DNA from: an uncultured Oscillospiraceae bacterium
Lineage (GTDB): Bacteria > Bacillota > Clostridia > Oscillospirales > Oscillospiraceae
NCBI GenBank assembly: GCA_944385545.1
Contig: CALWXQ010000003.1
Location: 1 to 63,849 of the forward strand
Reading direction: 5' to 3'
DNA length: 63,849 nt
This document shows positions 43,948-51,605 of this stretch, one piece after another; position 1 is the first letter of the stretch, and each line of letters opens with the position of its first letter. Both the position numbers and the translations under genes were made by a program. The notes beneath the pieces are model-generated. The model did not search any database. It was not told the DNA's origin and worked only from the letters and a program-made list of their open reading frames with translations.

Positions 43948-44906
43948 TTGAAAAAGCCGCCTCCCTGCTGGAAAGCGGCGCTTGCACCCGGGTCCTGGGC
44001 TGGAAAGCGGGGGCGTTCTTCTACGACGTAACCCCGGCGGTGTTCACCTGCGCCCAGGAGGTTCGGGAGCAAATGGTCTTTAACCCCTTCTGCGGGGCCA
44101 ACCTGTCCAAGTACCTCATCGCCGAGAGCCGGAAGGAGGGCAGGATCGCCGTGTTCTTAAAGCCCTGCGACACCTTCTCCTTCGTCCAGCTGCAAAAGGA
44201 ACACCGGATCGCCCGGGACAAGGTCTGGGCCGTAGGCGTCCAGTGCCGGGGCATGTGCGACATCGATTCTTTGAAGGAGCTGGGGCTGAAAGGCGTCACC
44301 GCCGTGGAAGAAGCGGAAGACGACCTGCGTGTAACCACCCTCTACCAGGAGAAGACCATCTCCCGGAAGGAGGCCCTGTCCCCCCGGTGCCATACCTGTA
44401 AAAGCAGGAAGCTGCTGGACTGCGATGAGCTGATCGGCGATCAGGGCCAGGATCTGCCTTCCTCCCGCTTTGCCCAGGTGGAGGCTCTGGAGGCCATGAC
44501 CCCGGAGGAGCGGTTCGCCTTCTGGCGGGGGGAGCTGAGCAAATGCATCCGCTGCAACGCCTGCCGGAACGTCTGCCCCGCCTGCTCCTGTGAAAAGTGC
44601 GTCTTTGACAACCCCAATTCCGGCGTCCAGAATAAGGCGGCGGCCAGCAGCTTCGAGGAAAACCTGTTCCACATCATCCGCGCCTTCCATGTGGCGGGCC
44701 GCTGCACCGACTGCGGGGAGTGTACCCGGGTCTGCCCCCAGCACATCCCCCTGCACCTGCTGAACCGGAAGTTCATCAAGGACATGAACGAATTTTACGG
44801 CCCCTATCAGGCCGGCGGGGACTTCGACGCCAAGCCGCCGATGCTGGCGTTCACCTTGGACGACCCGGAAGCATCCATCATCACCAACGGGAGGGACGGC
44901 CAATGA
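43932..44906 (+). CDS. Flx-type iron-sulfur protein with FrhB-like N-terminus (FlxB/FlxC-like)
   Basis: 324 residues from the ATG at 43932 (MQSRVIEKAASLLESG). The N-terminal half resembles the coenzyme F420 hydrogenase beta-type fold (VFLKPCDTFSF, VGVQCRGMCD, RCHTCKSRK). The C-terminal half has two 4Fe-4S motifs, CIRCNACRNVCPACSCEKC and CTDCGECTRVCPQHIP. Such proteins occur as FlxB or FlxC beside FlxD and HdrABC in anaerobic bacteria. Position and cysteine content suggest an electron relay between the FAD/NAD(P)H protein and FlxD. It is joined to both neighbours by overlaps (16 and 4 bp). Confidence 0.8.
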   Translation: MQSRVIEKAASLLESGACTRVLGWKAGAFFYDVTPAVFTCAQEVREQMVFNPFCGANLSKYLIAESRKEGRIAVFLKPCDTFSFVQLQKEHRIARDKVWAVGVQCRGMCDIDSLKELGLKGVTAVEEAEDDLRVTTLYQEKTISRKEALSPRCHTCKSRKLLDCDELIGDQGQDLPSSRFAQVEALEAMTPEERFAFWRGELSKCIRCNACRNVCPACSCEKCVFDNPNSGVQNKAAASSFEENLFHIIRAFHVAGRCTDCGECTRVCPQHIPLHLLNRKFIKDMNEFYGPYQAGGDFDAKPPMLAFTLDDPEASIITNGRDGQ

Positions 44907-45904
44907 AAACCTGGAAGCTTTCCACCCTGGACGCCCTGTTTGCCGCCATTGCCGGCAAGCAGACGCTGTACATCCCCGCCGATGTGGCGGGTCAGCCCGT
45001 CTTCGCCCGGTGGGAGCCGGGTCTGGCAATGACCCGGGCGCTGAACACCGGCCGCAGCGCCAAGGATCTGTTTTTCCCCCAGGTGGAGGATCTGGCCCGG
45101 TTCCGGGTGGCCGGCAAAACCGTCTCCGTTTCCCCGGCCCAGGCCCTTCAGGAGCCTTTCGTGATCTTCGGCGTTCGGGCCTGCGACTGCCGCAGCTTTG
45201 ATATCCTTGACTCCGTATTCCTGGCGGAGCCGGCGGATACCTTCTACCAGGCCCGCCGGGAACAGGCCACGGTGGTCACCCTGGCCTGCTCCCAGCCGGA
45301 GGAAACCTGCTTCTGCACCAGTCTGGGCATCGACCCCCAGGCCCCCGGCGGGGACGTGTCCTGCTGGATGGCGGAAGATACGCTGTATCTTCAGGCCAAT
45401 ACGGAAAAAGGCGAAGCCCTTCTGGCCTCCCTGCCCCGGCTGGAGGACGGGGAGAAGCCCGACGCCGACAGCTCCGTGTTCGATAAGCTGCCCCTGAAGG
45501 ATCTGGACTTTTCCGCCTTCTCCGGGAAGGCGCTGATGGACTGGTTCAACAGTCCCGTCTGGGAGCGGCTCTCCCAGAGCTGCCTGGGCTGCGGCAGCTG
45601 CACCTTCGTCTGCCCCACCTGCCAGTGCTATGACGTTCGGGATTTCGACACCGGCCACGGCGTCCAGCGCTACCGCTGCTGGGACAGCTGCATGTATTCC
45701 GATTTTACCATGATGGCCCACGGCACCAACCGTCCCACCCAGAAGGAGCGGTTCCGCCAGCGCTTTATGCACAAGCTGGTGTACCATCCCAACAACCACG
45801 GCGGCCAGATCGGCTGCGTAGGCTGCGGCCGGTGCCTGCAAAAGTGCCCCATTTCCATGAACATCGTCAAAGTCGCCAACGCGCTGAAGGAGGGTAAGGC
45901 ATGA
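44903..45904 (+). CDS. Flx/sulfhydrogenase-beta-like 4Fe-4S dicluster protein (FlxB/FlxC-like)
   Basis: 333 residues from the ATG at 44903 (MKTWKLSTLDALFAAIAGK). It resembles sulfhydrogenase beta/anaerobic sulfite reductase A proteins. An N-terminal domain has VFGVRACDCRSFDILD and CSQPEETCFCTS; two 4Fe-4S motifs follow, CLGCGSCTFVCPTCQC and CVGCGRCLQKCP. It is the usual partner of the FAD/NAD(P)H-binding gamma-type protein encoded next (4-bp overlap). No hydrogenase or sulfite reductase catalytic subunit is present, so the role is electron transfer within Flx. Confidence 0.85.
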   Translation: MKTWKLSTLDALFAAIAGKQTLYIPADVAGQPVFARWEPGLAMTRALNTGRSAKDLFFPQVEDLARFRVAGKTVSVSPAQALQEPFVIFGVRACDCRSFDILDSVFLAEPADTFYQARREQATVVTLACSQPEETCFCTSLGIDPQAPGGDVSCWMAEDTLYLQANTEKGEALLASLPRLEDGEKPDADSSVFDKLPLKDLDFSAFSGKALMDWFNSPVWERLSQSCLGCGSCTFVCPTCQCYDVRDFDTGHGVQRYRCWDSCMYSDFTMMAHGTNRPTQKERFRQRFMHKLVYHPNNHGGQIGCVGCGRCLQKCPISMNIVKVANALKEGKA

Positions 45905-46734
45905 ATCTGACACGAGACCCCCTCATCCCCATGGTGGCCCAAGTCACGGACATCCGGGCCGACACCCCGGACGTCAAGACCTTCCGGGTGGTGGGTCTGG
46001 ACGGGAAGAAACCCATGGAACATATTCCCGGCCAGTGCGCCATGCTGTCCATGCCCGGGGTGGGAGAAGCCCTGTTCTCCATCACCTCCTCCCCCACCAA
46101 CGAAGATTACCTGGAATTCTCCATTAAAAAATGCGGCTGCGTCACCAATTGGCTCCACGCCATTGAGCCGGGCCAGCAGCTCACCCTGCGAGGCCCCTAC
46201 GGCAACGGCTTCCCGGTGGATACGGACTTTTTAGGGAAGGATCTGCTGTTCATCGCCGGCGGCATCGGTCTTGCGCCCCTGCGCTCGGTGATCAACTACG
46301 TCCGCCATTACCGGGAGCGGTACGGCAGCGTGGACATCGTCTACGGCGCGCGCTCCAAGGAGGATCTGGTGGACTACCAGGAGATCCTCACCCAGTGGTG
46401 CCGGGAGGACGGAATCCACGTCCACCTGACCATCGACAATCCCCAGCCGGACTGGGAAGGCCATGTGGGCTTCGTCCCCAACTACGTCAAGGAGCTTGCC
46501 TTCGACACCGGCAAAACCGTGGTCATGTGCGGCCCTCCCATTATGATTAAGTTCACCCTGGCCGGTCTGGAGGAACTGGGCTTTCGGCGAGATCAGGTCT
46601 ACACCACCTTTGAGCTGAAAATGAAGTGCGCCCTGGGCAAATGCGGCCGGTGCAACATCGGCGACAAGTACGTCTGCAAGGACGGCCCGGTGTTCCGGCT
46701 GGATCAGATGACCCAGCTTCCCGACGAATATTAA
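45901..46734 (+). CDS. flxA: FlxA-type FAD/NAD(P)H-binding oxidoreductase
   Basis: 277 residues of the ferredoxin-NADP reductase superfamily (HydG, AsrB, PyrK relatives). The FAD-binding barrel contains MLSMPGVGEALFSITSSPT. The nucleotide-binding half has FIAGGIGLAPLRSVINYV and VVMCGPPIMIKFT. A C-terminal four-cysteine 2Fe-2S site reads KCALGKCGRCNIG with YVCKDGPVF. It takes two electrons from NADH or NADPH and passes them to the Fe-S proteins. It is the proposed electron entry point of the complex. Cofactor preference cannot be judged from sequence alone. Confidence 0.9.
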   Translation: MNLTRDPLIPMVAQVTDIRADTPDVKTFRVVGLDGKKPMEHIPGQCAMLSMPGVGEALFSITSSPTNEDYLEFSIKKCGCVTNWLHAIEPGQQLTLRGPYGNGFPVDTDFLGKDLLFIAGGIGLAPLRSVINYVRHYRERYGSVDIVYGARSKEDLVDYQEILTQWCREDGIHVHLTIDNPQPDWEGHVGFVPNYVKELAFDTGKTVVMCGPPIMIKFTLAGLEELGFRRDQVYTTFELKMKCALGKCGRCNIGDKYVCKDGPVFRLDQMTQLPDEY

Positions 46735-46746
46735 GGAGAGGAAAAA

Positions 46747-47421
46747 ATGGAACAAATGGTTAATGTTTACCTCTACGGCAAGCGCTACGCCGTTCCTGCC
46801 AGCGCCACCATCATGGAAGCCATGGAGTTTGCCGGTTATACCCTTGTCCGGGGCTGCGGCTGCCGCAACGGCTTCTGCGGCGCCTGCGCCACCTTGTACC
46901 GCATCGCCGGGGATCGGGAGCTGCACGCGTGTCTTGCCTGCTCGACGAAGGTGGAGGACAACATGTATGTTGCCACGCTGCCCTTCTTCCCCCTGGTCAA
47001 GGCGGTGTACGACATTGAGAAGGTCAAGCCCTCCCAGCAGATCATGATGCAGCTGTATCCGGAGATCTACGCCTGTGTGGGCTGCAACGCCTGCACCAAG
47101 GCCTGCACCCAGGGCCTGGACGTAATGCAGTACATTGCCTACGCCCAGCGGGGCGAGTATGAAAAATGCGCCGAGGAGTCCTTCGACTGCGTCATGTGCG
47201 GCGTCTGCTCCTCCCGCTGCCCCGCAGGGATCTCCCATCCCCAAGTGGCCATGCTGGCCCGCCGCCTGAACGGCAAGTACCTGGCTCCCATCTGCCATCA
47301 CCTGGATCAGCGGGTGGAGGAGATCAAGGAAGGCCGGTACGAGAAGCTGCTCCGGGAGCTGATGCAGGAGTCTCCCGAGGAGCTGCGCCGTCTGTACAAC
47401 ACCCGGGACATTGAAAAGTAA
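46747..47421 (+). CDS. frdB: Fumarate reductase/succinate dehydrogenase-type iron-sulfur protein
   Basis: 224 residues. An N-terminal plant-type 2Fe-2S ferredoxin domain (GCGCRNGFCGACATLY with HACLAC) is followed by two 4Fe-4S-type motifs, CVGCNACTKACTQG and CVMCGVCSSRCPAG, the latter like HdrC/GlpC. Classical SdhB has the order 2Fe-2S, 4Fe-4S, 3Fe-4S. Methanogen TfrB has this plus a fused HdrB domain, which here is a separate gene at the start of the operon. It should link the Hdr/Flx module to the flavoprotein. No quinone-binding anchor gene follows. Confidence 0.82.
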   Translation: MEQMVNVYLYGKRYAVPASATIMEAMEFAGYTLVRGCGCRNGFCGACATLYRIAGDRELHACLACSTKVEDNMYVATLPFFPLVKAVYDIEKVKPSQQIMMQLYPEIYACVGCNACTKACTQGLDVMQYIAYAQRGEYEKCAEESFDCVMCGVCSSRCPAGISHPQVAMLARRLNGKYLAPICHHLDQRVEEIKEGRYEKLLRELMQESPEELRRLYNTRDIEK

Positions 47422-47433
47422 GGAGGCAGACAT

Positions 47434-49041
47434 ATGTATCAGGATCCCATTCTGGCCGCCTCCGCCCAGCTGGTGGCCCAGGCCCGTGAGAAGAACATTC
47501 GCTTAGACCCGCCCCGCATGAGCGCGGAAGAAAAAGAACAGCTCCTGCGCACCTACCATCCGGACTACCGGGAAGATCAGTTCCAGGCCCTCACTGTAGG
47601 CCCCAGCAAGGGCCAGAAGGTGCCCAGGGAGCTGGCGGCCCTGCTCCAGGGCCATTCCCGGATCGATCCGGCGGCCATCGACCTGAGCAAAACCGATTAT
47701 GAAACCGATGTGCTGGTCATCGGCGGCGGCGGAGCCGGCGCGGCGGCGGCCATCGAGGCTGACGAAGCCGGCGCTAAGGTCATGGTGGTGACCAAGCTGC
47801 GCATGGGCGACGCCAATACCATGATGGCCGAAGGCGGCATCCAGGCGGCGGACAAGCCCAACGACTCCCCTGCCCAGCACTTCCTGGACGCCTACGGCGG
47901 CGGCCACTTCGCCGCCCAGAAGGATCTGCTGGCCAAGCTGGTCACCGAAGCCCCCGAGGCCATTCAGTGGCTGAGCAGACTGGGTGTGGAATTTGACAAG
48001 GCCCCCGACGGCACCATGATTACCACCCACGGCGGCGGTACCTCCCGCAAGCGGATGCACGCTGCCAAGGATTACTCCGGCGCGGAGATCATGCGCACCC
48101 TCCGGGACGAGGTGCTCAACCGGGGCATTCCCGTGGTGGACTTCACCGCCGCCATTGAGCTGATCCTGGATGAAAGCGGCCGGTGCGCCGGCGCCGTGCT
48201 GATGAACATGGAGACCCGGGAGCTGCACATCGCCCGGGCCAAGACCGTAGTTCTGGCCACCGGCGGCGCGGGACGGCTCCACTACCAGGGCTTCCCCACC
48301 TCCAACCACTACGGCGCCACCGCTGACGGCCTGGTTCTGGGCTACCGGGCAGGGGCGGGACTGCTGTATCCCGACACCTTGCAGTACCATCCCACCGGAG
48401 CCGCCTTCCCTGCCCAGATCTTCGGCGCCCTGGTGACGGAGAAGGTGCGCTCCGTAGGCGCCATGCTCATCAACGCCAAGGGCGAGGCCTTTATGAACCC
48501 CCTGGAGACCCGGGACGTCTCCGCCGCCTCCATCATCCGGGAGTGCTCCCACCGCGGAAACGGCGTGAAGACCCCGGCAGGCTACGCCGTGTGGCTGGAC
48601 ACCCCCATGATCGAGCTGAAGCACGGAGCGGGCACCATTGAAAAGCGGATTCCCGCCATGATGCGCATGTTCGGCAAGTACGGCATCGACATTCGGAAGG
48701 ATCCCATTCTGATCTATCCCACCCTTCACTACCAGAACGGCGGCCTGCGCATCCGTGTGGACGGCCAGTCCGATGTGGAGAACCTGTATGTGGCCGGTGA
48801 GGCGGTAGGCGGCATCCACGGCCGGAACCGGCTCATGGGCAACAGTCTGCTGGACATCATCGTTTTCGGCCGCAGCGCCGGTCAGCACGCAGCCGCCAAG
48901 GCAGCCGACGTCACCCCGGGCAAGCCCACCTTGTCCCATGTGGAAGCCTTCCACAATCAGCTGCGGGAAGCCGGTGTGGACACCGGCGTGATCTCCCCCC
49001 GGCTGCTGCCCACCTATAACTCCCTGGGCAAGGATTTCTGA
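47434..49041 (+). CDS. frdA: Fumarate reductase flavoprotein subunit, soluble
   Basis: 535 residues. An N-terminal extension of about 80 residues precedes the FAD site VLVIGGGGAGAAAAIEADEAG. Catalytic-region motifs of the FrdA/SdhA family are present: MMAEGGIQAA, ITTHGGGTSRKRMHA, YHPTGAAFPAQIFG and YPTLHYQNGGLRIR. GRNRLMGNSLLDIIVFGRSAG matches the flavin/substrate arginine segment. There is no signal peptide, so the enzyme is cytoplasmic. TfrA-type thiol:fumarate reductase and succinate dehydrogenase are relatives. With mdh and fumC in the same operon, fumarate reduction to succinate is the likely direction. Confidence 0.88.
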   Translation: MYQDPILAASAQLVAQAREKNIRLDPPRMSAEEKEQLLRTYHPDYREDQFQALTVGPSKGQKVPRELAALLQGHSRIDPAAIDLSKTDYETDVLVIGGGGAGAAAAIEADEAGAKVMVVTKLRMGDANTMMAEGGIQAADKPNDSPAQHFLDAYGGGHFAAQKDLLAKLVTEAPEAIQWLSRLGVEFDKAPDGTMITTHGGGTSRKRMHAAKDYSGAEIMRTLRDEVLNRGIPVVDFTAAIELILDESGRCAGAVLMNMETRELHIARAKTVVLATGGAGRLHYQGFPTSNHYGATADGLVLGYRAGAGLLYPDTLQYHPTGAAFPAQIFGALVTEKVRSVGAMLINAKGEAFMNPLETRDVSAASIIRECSHRGNGVKTPAGYAVWLDTPMIELKHGAGTIEKRIPAMMRMFGKYGIDIRKDPILIYPTLHYQNGGLRIRVDGQSDVENLYVAGEAVGGIHGRNRLMGNSLLDIIVFGRSAGQHAAAKAADVTPGKPTLSHVEAFHNQLREAGVDTGVISPRLLPTYNSLGKDF

Positions 49042-49068
49042 GCCAGGGCATTTCCCTCAGGAGGAACC

Positions 49069-49818
49069 ATGTATCGAAAGTACCGGGCCAAGCAAGCATC
49101 AGACTCCCTGCTGGTGGGATGCCTTCTGAGCATCTCCGGGGGCTTGCAGGATGCTTACACCTATAACATCCGGGGCCACGTCTACGCCAACGCCCAGACC
49201 GGCAACATTGTGCTCCTGGGCCAGAACCTGGCCATGGGCAACTATGGGGAAGCGCTTCAATACCTGCTGCCGGTGCTGGCCTTCTCCGCAGGGATCTACA
49301 TCGCCGAGGTGATCCACCACCGGTATCACCACCGGGGGATTACCACCCACTGGCGCCACGGCATCCTGCTGGCAGAAACGGCGGTGCTGGCCCTGGTGGC
49401 TCTGATCCCCCAAAGTCTGAACTGGCTGGCAAACTTCCTGGTAAGCTTTGCCTGCGCCATGCAGGTTCAGGCCTTCCGGCAGCTGGAGGGCAACAGCTAC
49501 GCCACCACCATGTGCATCGGCAATTTGCGCAGCTGCATGGAGAATCTGTACTACTGGCGGGCCACCAAAAACGCCCAGCGGCGGCACAACGCGGTGCTCT
49601 ACGGCTCCGTGATCCTGACCTTCATGCTGGGAGCCGCCTTAGGCGGCGCGCTGTCCCACTGCTGGGGCCGGTGGACCATTCTGCTGTGCTGCCCCATTTT
49701 GCTTCTGGGCGCGGCGCTGATGCTGCGCATCCGCAACCGCCGCCTCCGGTTCATCACCCTGCTCTCCGGAGCGGAGGAGGATGAAGCCATCGCCACCGGC
49801 GCCCAGGATCCGGATTGA
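49069..49818 (+). CDS. YoaK/DUF1275-family membrane protein
   Basis: 249 residues with six hydrophobic segments. The DUF1275 signatures SGGLQDAYTYNIRGHVYANAQTGN (in two parts) and FACAMQVQAFRQLEGNSYATTM, with the latter followed by CIGNLRS, are clear. The molecular function of the family is not known to me. It starts 27 bases after frdA behind an AGGAGG site and is the last gene before a double terminator, so it is transcribed with the mdh-frd unit. Whether it takes part, for instance in transport of a dicarboxylate, is speculation. Confidence 0.85.
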   Translation: MYRKYRAKQASDSLLVGCLLSISGGLQDAYTYNIRGHVYANAQTGNIVLLGQNLAMGNYGEALQYLLPVLAFSAGIYIAEVIHHRYHHRGITTHWRHGILLAETAVLALVALIPQSLNWLANFLVSFACAMQVQAFRQLEGNSYATTMCIGNLRSCMENLYYWRATKNAQRRHNAVLYGSVILTFMLGAALGGALSHCWGRWTILLCCPILLLGAALMLRIRNRRLRFITLLSGAEEDEAIATGAQDPD

Positions 49819-49825
49819 TCCCAAA

Positions 49826-49863
49826 GCCGCTGCCCCGACCTTTGCCGGGGCAGCGGCCTTTTT
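49826..49863 (+). terminator. First terminator of the mdh-to-yoaK operon
   Basis: Perfect 12-bp arms GCCGCTGCCCCG/CGGGGCAGCGGC with an 8-base loop, then CTTTTT. Confidence 0.92.
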
Positions 49864-49880
49864 CTCCCGGGCCTGGGAAG

Positions 49881-49908
49881 GTCGAAACCCGCTGTTTCGA
49901 CATTTTTT
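49881..49908 (+). terminator. Second terminator of the mdh-to-yoaK operon
   Basis: Arms GTCGAAAC/GTTTCGAC, a 5-base loop and a run of six T. It lies just before the promoter of the permease gene and gives a double stop. Confidence 0.85.
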
Positions 49909-49909
49909 G

Positions 49910-49938
49910 TAGACAGAGGGGGCTGGATGTGTTACTAT
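49910..49938 (+). promoter_or_regulatory. Promoter of the NCS2 permease gene
   Basis: TAGACA (49910-49915), a 17-bp spacer and TACTAT (49933-49938). The leader is only about 35 bases, too short for a purine riboswitch. Confidence 0.65.
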
Positions 49939-49981
49939 GAAACAGTACCAGTTCGTTGACCTGTTTGGAAAGAGGTGCCTT

Positions 49982-51298
49982 ATGTCACAAGAAAGAACCG
50001 CCCTGTTTACCCTGAACGGTAAGCCCGGCTGGGGACAGGCCTTCCCCATGGCTATGCAGCATGTGCTGGCCATGCTGGTGGGCAACATCACCCCGCCCAT
50101 GCTGATTGCCACCACCCTTGCCCTGTCCGCGTCGGAAAAGATCCTGCTGACCCAGGCCGCCATGACCATCGGCGGCATCACCACACTGCTCCAGCTCTAC
50201 CCGGTGCTGGGCTTCGGTATGGGCCTGCCCAGCGTCATGGGCGTGGCCTTCGCCTATATGCCCATCCTGACCATGATCGGCACCCAATACGGCATCGCCG
50301 CCATTTTCGGCTCTCAGCTGGTGGCGGGCTTCGTCTCCATTTTCATTGGTCTGTTTATCGGGAAGATCCGCCGGTTTTTTCCGCCCATCGTCAGCGGTAC
50401 GGTGGTGCTGTGCATCGGCCTTTCTCTGTATAAGACCGCCATCACCTACATGGGCGGCGGCTCCGCGACCCAGGCCGCAGGTACCTTCGGCTCGCCCCAG
50501 TTCTGGATCCTGGCCCTGGTGACCCTGGCGGTGACCCTGGGATGCAGCCTGTTCGGCAAGGGATATGTCCGGGTGTCGGGCATGCTCATTGGCATCGCCG
50601 TGGGCTACTGCCTGGCCCTGGCCATGGGAGGCATCATCTCCTTCGAGGAAGTGAAAACCGCCAATTGGGTGGCCCTTCCCCAGCTGTTCCCCTTCGGTCT
50701 GGAGTTCCATCTGGACGCCATTGTGATGATGGTGCTGATGTACGTGGTTCAGGCGGTGCAGACCATCGGCGACGTCTCCTCCACCGCCATGGGCGGCTTT
50801 GGCCGGGAGGCCACGGATCAGGAGCTGGGCGGCGCCATTAAGGGCCAGAGCCTGTGCGGCATGATCGGCGCCTGCATCGGCGGTCTGCCTACGGATCCCT
50901 ACAGCCAGAACGTGGGGCTGATCTGCACCACCAAGGTAGTGGCTAAGCGGGTCTTTCTCATTGTGGGGCTGCTGATGCTGGCGGCGGGCTTCCTGCCCAA
51001 ATTCGGCGCTTTGATGACCACCATCCCCCAGCCGGTGCTGGGCGGCGCTACGGTGACGGTGTTTGCCGCCATCACCATGTCCGGCATCCAGCTGCTGGGA
51101 GAGCAGCCTATGAACTACCGCAACAAGATGATTGTGGGCGTGTCCCTGGCGGTGGGCGTGGGCATTGAAAGCGTGCCCTCCATCCTCCAGTTCTGCCCCC
51201 AGCTGCTGCGCAACATCCTGGGCAGCTCCCTGATGGTGTCCTTCCTGCTGGTGTTCCTGCTGAACATCCTGGTTCCCCAGGACAATTCCCCGGAATGA
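49982..51298 (+). CDS. Xanthine/uracil permease (NCS2 family)
   Basis: 438 residues with about 12-14 membrane helices. The start at 49982 (MSQERTALF) is behind AGAGGTG. Family features include QHVLAMLVGNITPP, PSVMGVAFAYMP, FPPIVSGTVVLCIGLSLYK, AVQTIGDVSSTAMGGFGRE and LPTDPYSQNVGLI. The last resembles the SQNVG block of xanthine/urate permeases more than uracil permease. It should import a purine base with protons. It stands alone between two terminators. Confidence 0.88.
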   Translation: MSQERTALFTLNGKPGWGQAFPMAMQHVLAMLVGNITPPMLIATTLALSASEKILLTQAAMTIGGITTLLQLYPVLGFGMGLPSVMGVAFAYMPILTMIGTQYGIAAIFGSQLVAGFVSIFIGLFIGKIRRFFPPIVSGTVVLCIGLSLYKTAITYMGGGSATQAAGTFGSPQFWILALVTLAVTLGCSLFGKGYVRVSGMLIGIAVGYCLALAMGGIISFEEVKTANWVALPQLFPFGLEFHLDAIVMMVLMYVVQAVQTIGDVSSTAMGGFGREATDQELGGAIKGQSLCGMIGACIGGLPTDPYSQNVGLICTTKVVAKRVFLIVGLLMLAAGFLPKFGALMTTIPQPVLGGATVTVFAAITMSGIQLLGEQPMNYRNKMIVGVSLAVGVGIESVPSILQFCPQLLRNILGSSLMVSFLLVFLLNILVPQDNSPE

Positions 51299-51319
51299 TT
51301 CCATACGGCAAAGGGCTTG

Positions 51320-51544
51320 CAGACTGTTGAAAAACCCCTTCGGGGCTTTTCAATAAAGGAGTTGCAGTCTGCTGCGCGCACTCCTTGTGCGCCTACGGCG
51401 CACAACTCGCAGAAAAAGCAGCCTGAGATGTATTTTCTGCCAGGTACACGCCCCGGCAGAAAATGATCCCGATTATCCCATTCAAACTGCTACTATTTCA
51501 TTTATCGTGGTGCAGATATTCAGCATGGGATTTTCGACACTCTG
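51320..51544. mobile_element. Family B element, copy B2
   Basis: 225 bp with ends CAGACTGTTGAAAA/TTTTCGACACTCTG. The first ~150 bp match B1 and B3, including the GTTGAAAA/TTTTCAA hairpin with a CCCCTTCGGGG core, TTGTGCGC/GCGCACAA and TTTTCTGCC/GGCAGAAAA. The last ~75 bp differ and lack the TTTGCCGC hairpin. The flanking repeat is only AAAGGGCTTGC (51310-51320 and 51545-51555), the start of the terminator on its right. It lies 22 bases after the permease stop. Confidence 0.88.
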
Positions 51545-51547
51545 AAA

Positions 51548-51583
51548 GGGCTTGCCTCCAAACCGCGGTTTGGAGGCAAGCCC
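51548..51583. terminator. Perfectly palindromic terminator between convergent genes
   Basis: A 36-bp perfect palindrome with 18-bp arms (GGGCTTGCCTCCAAACCG and its complement), followed by ATGTTTTG on the plus strand. It separates the NCS2 permease gene (plus) from the ABC permease gene (minus). The T-run serves the plus strand; B2 now separates this hairpin from the permease gene. Confidence 0.85.
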
Positions 51584-51605
51584 ATGTTTTGTTTTTCAGG
51601 ATCCG

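Noticed and set aside
49860..49981. A purine riboswitch before the xanthine/uracil permease
   Set aside because: The transcript leader is only ~35 bases and has no aptamer; the hairpin there is the terminator of the preceding operon.
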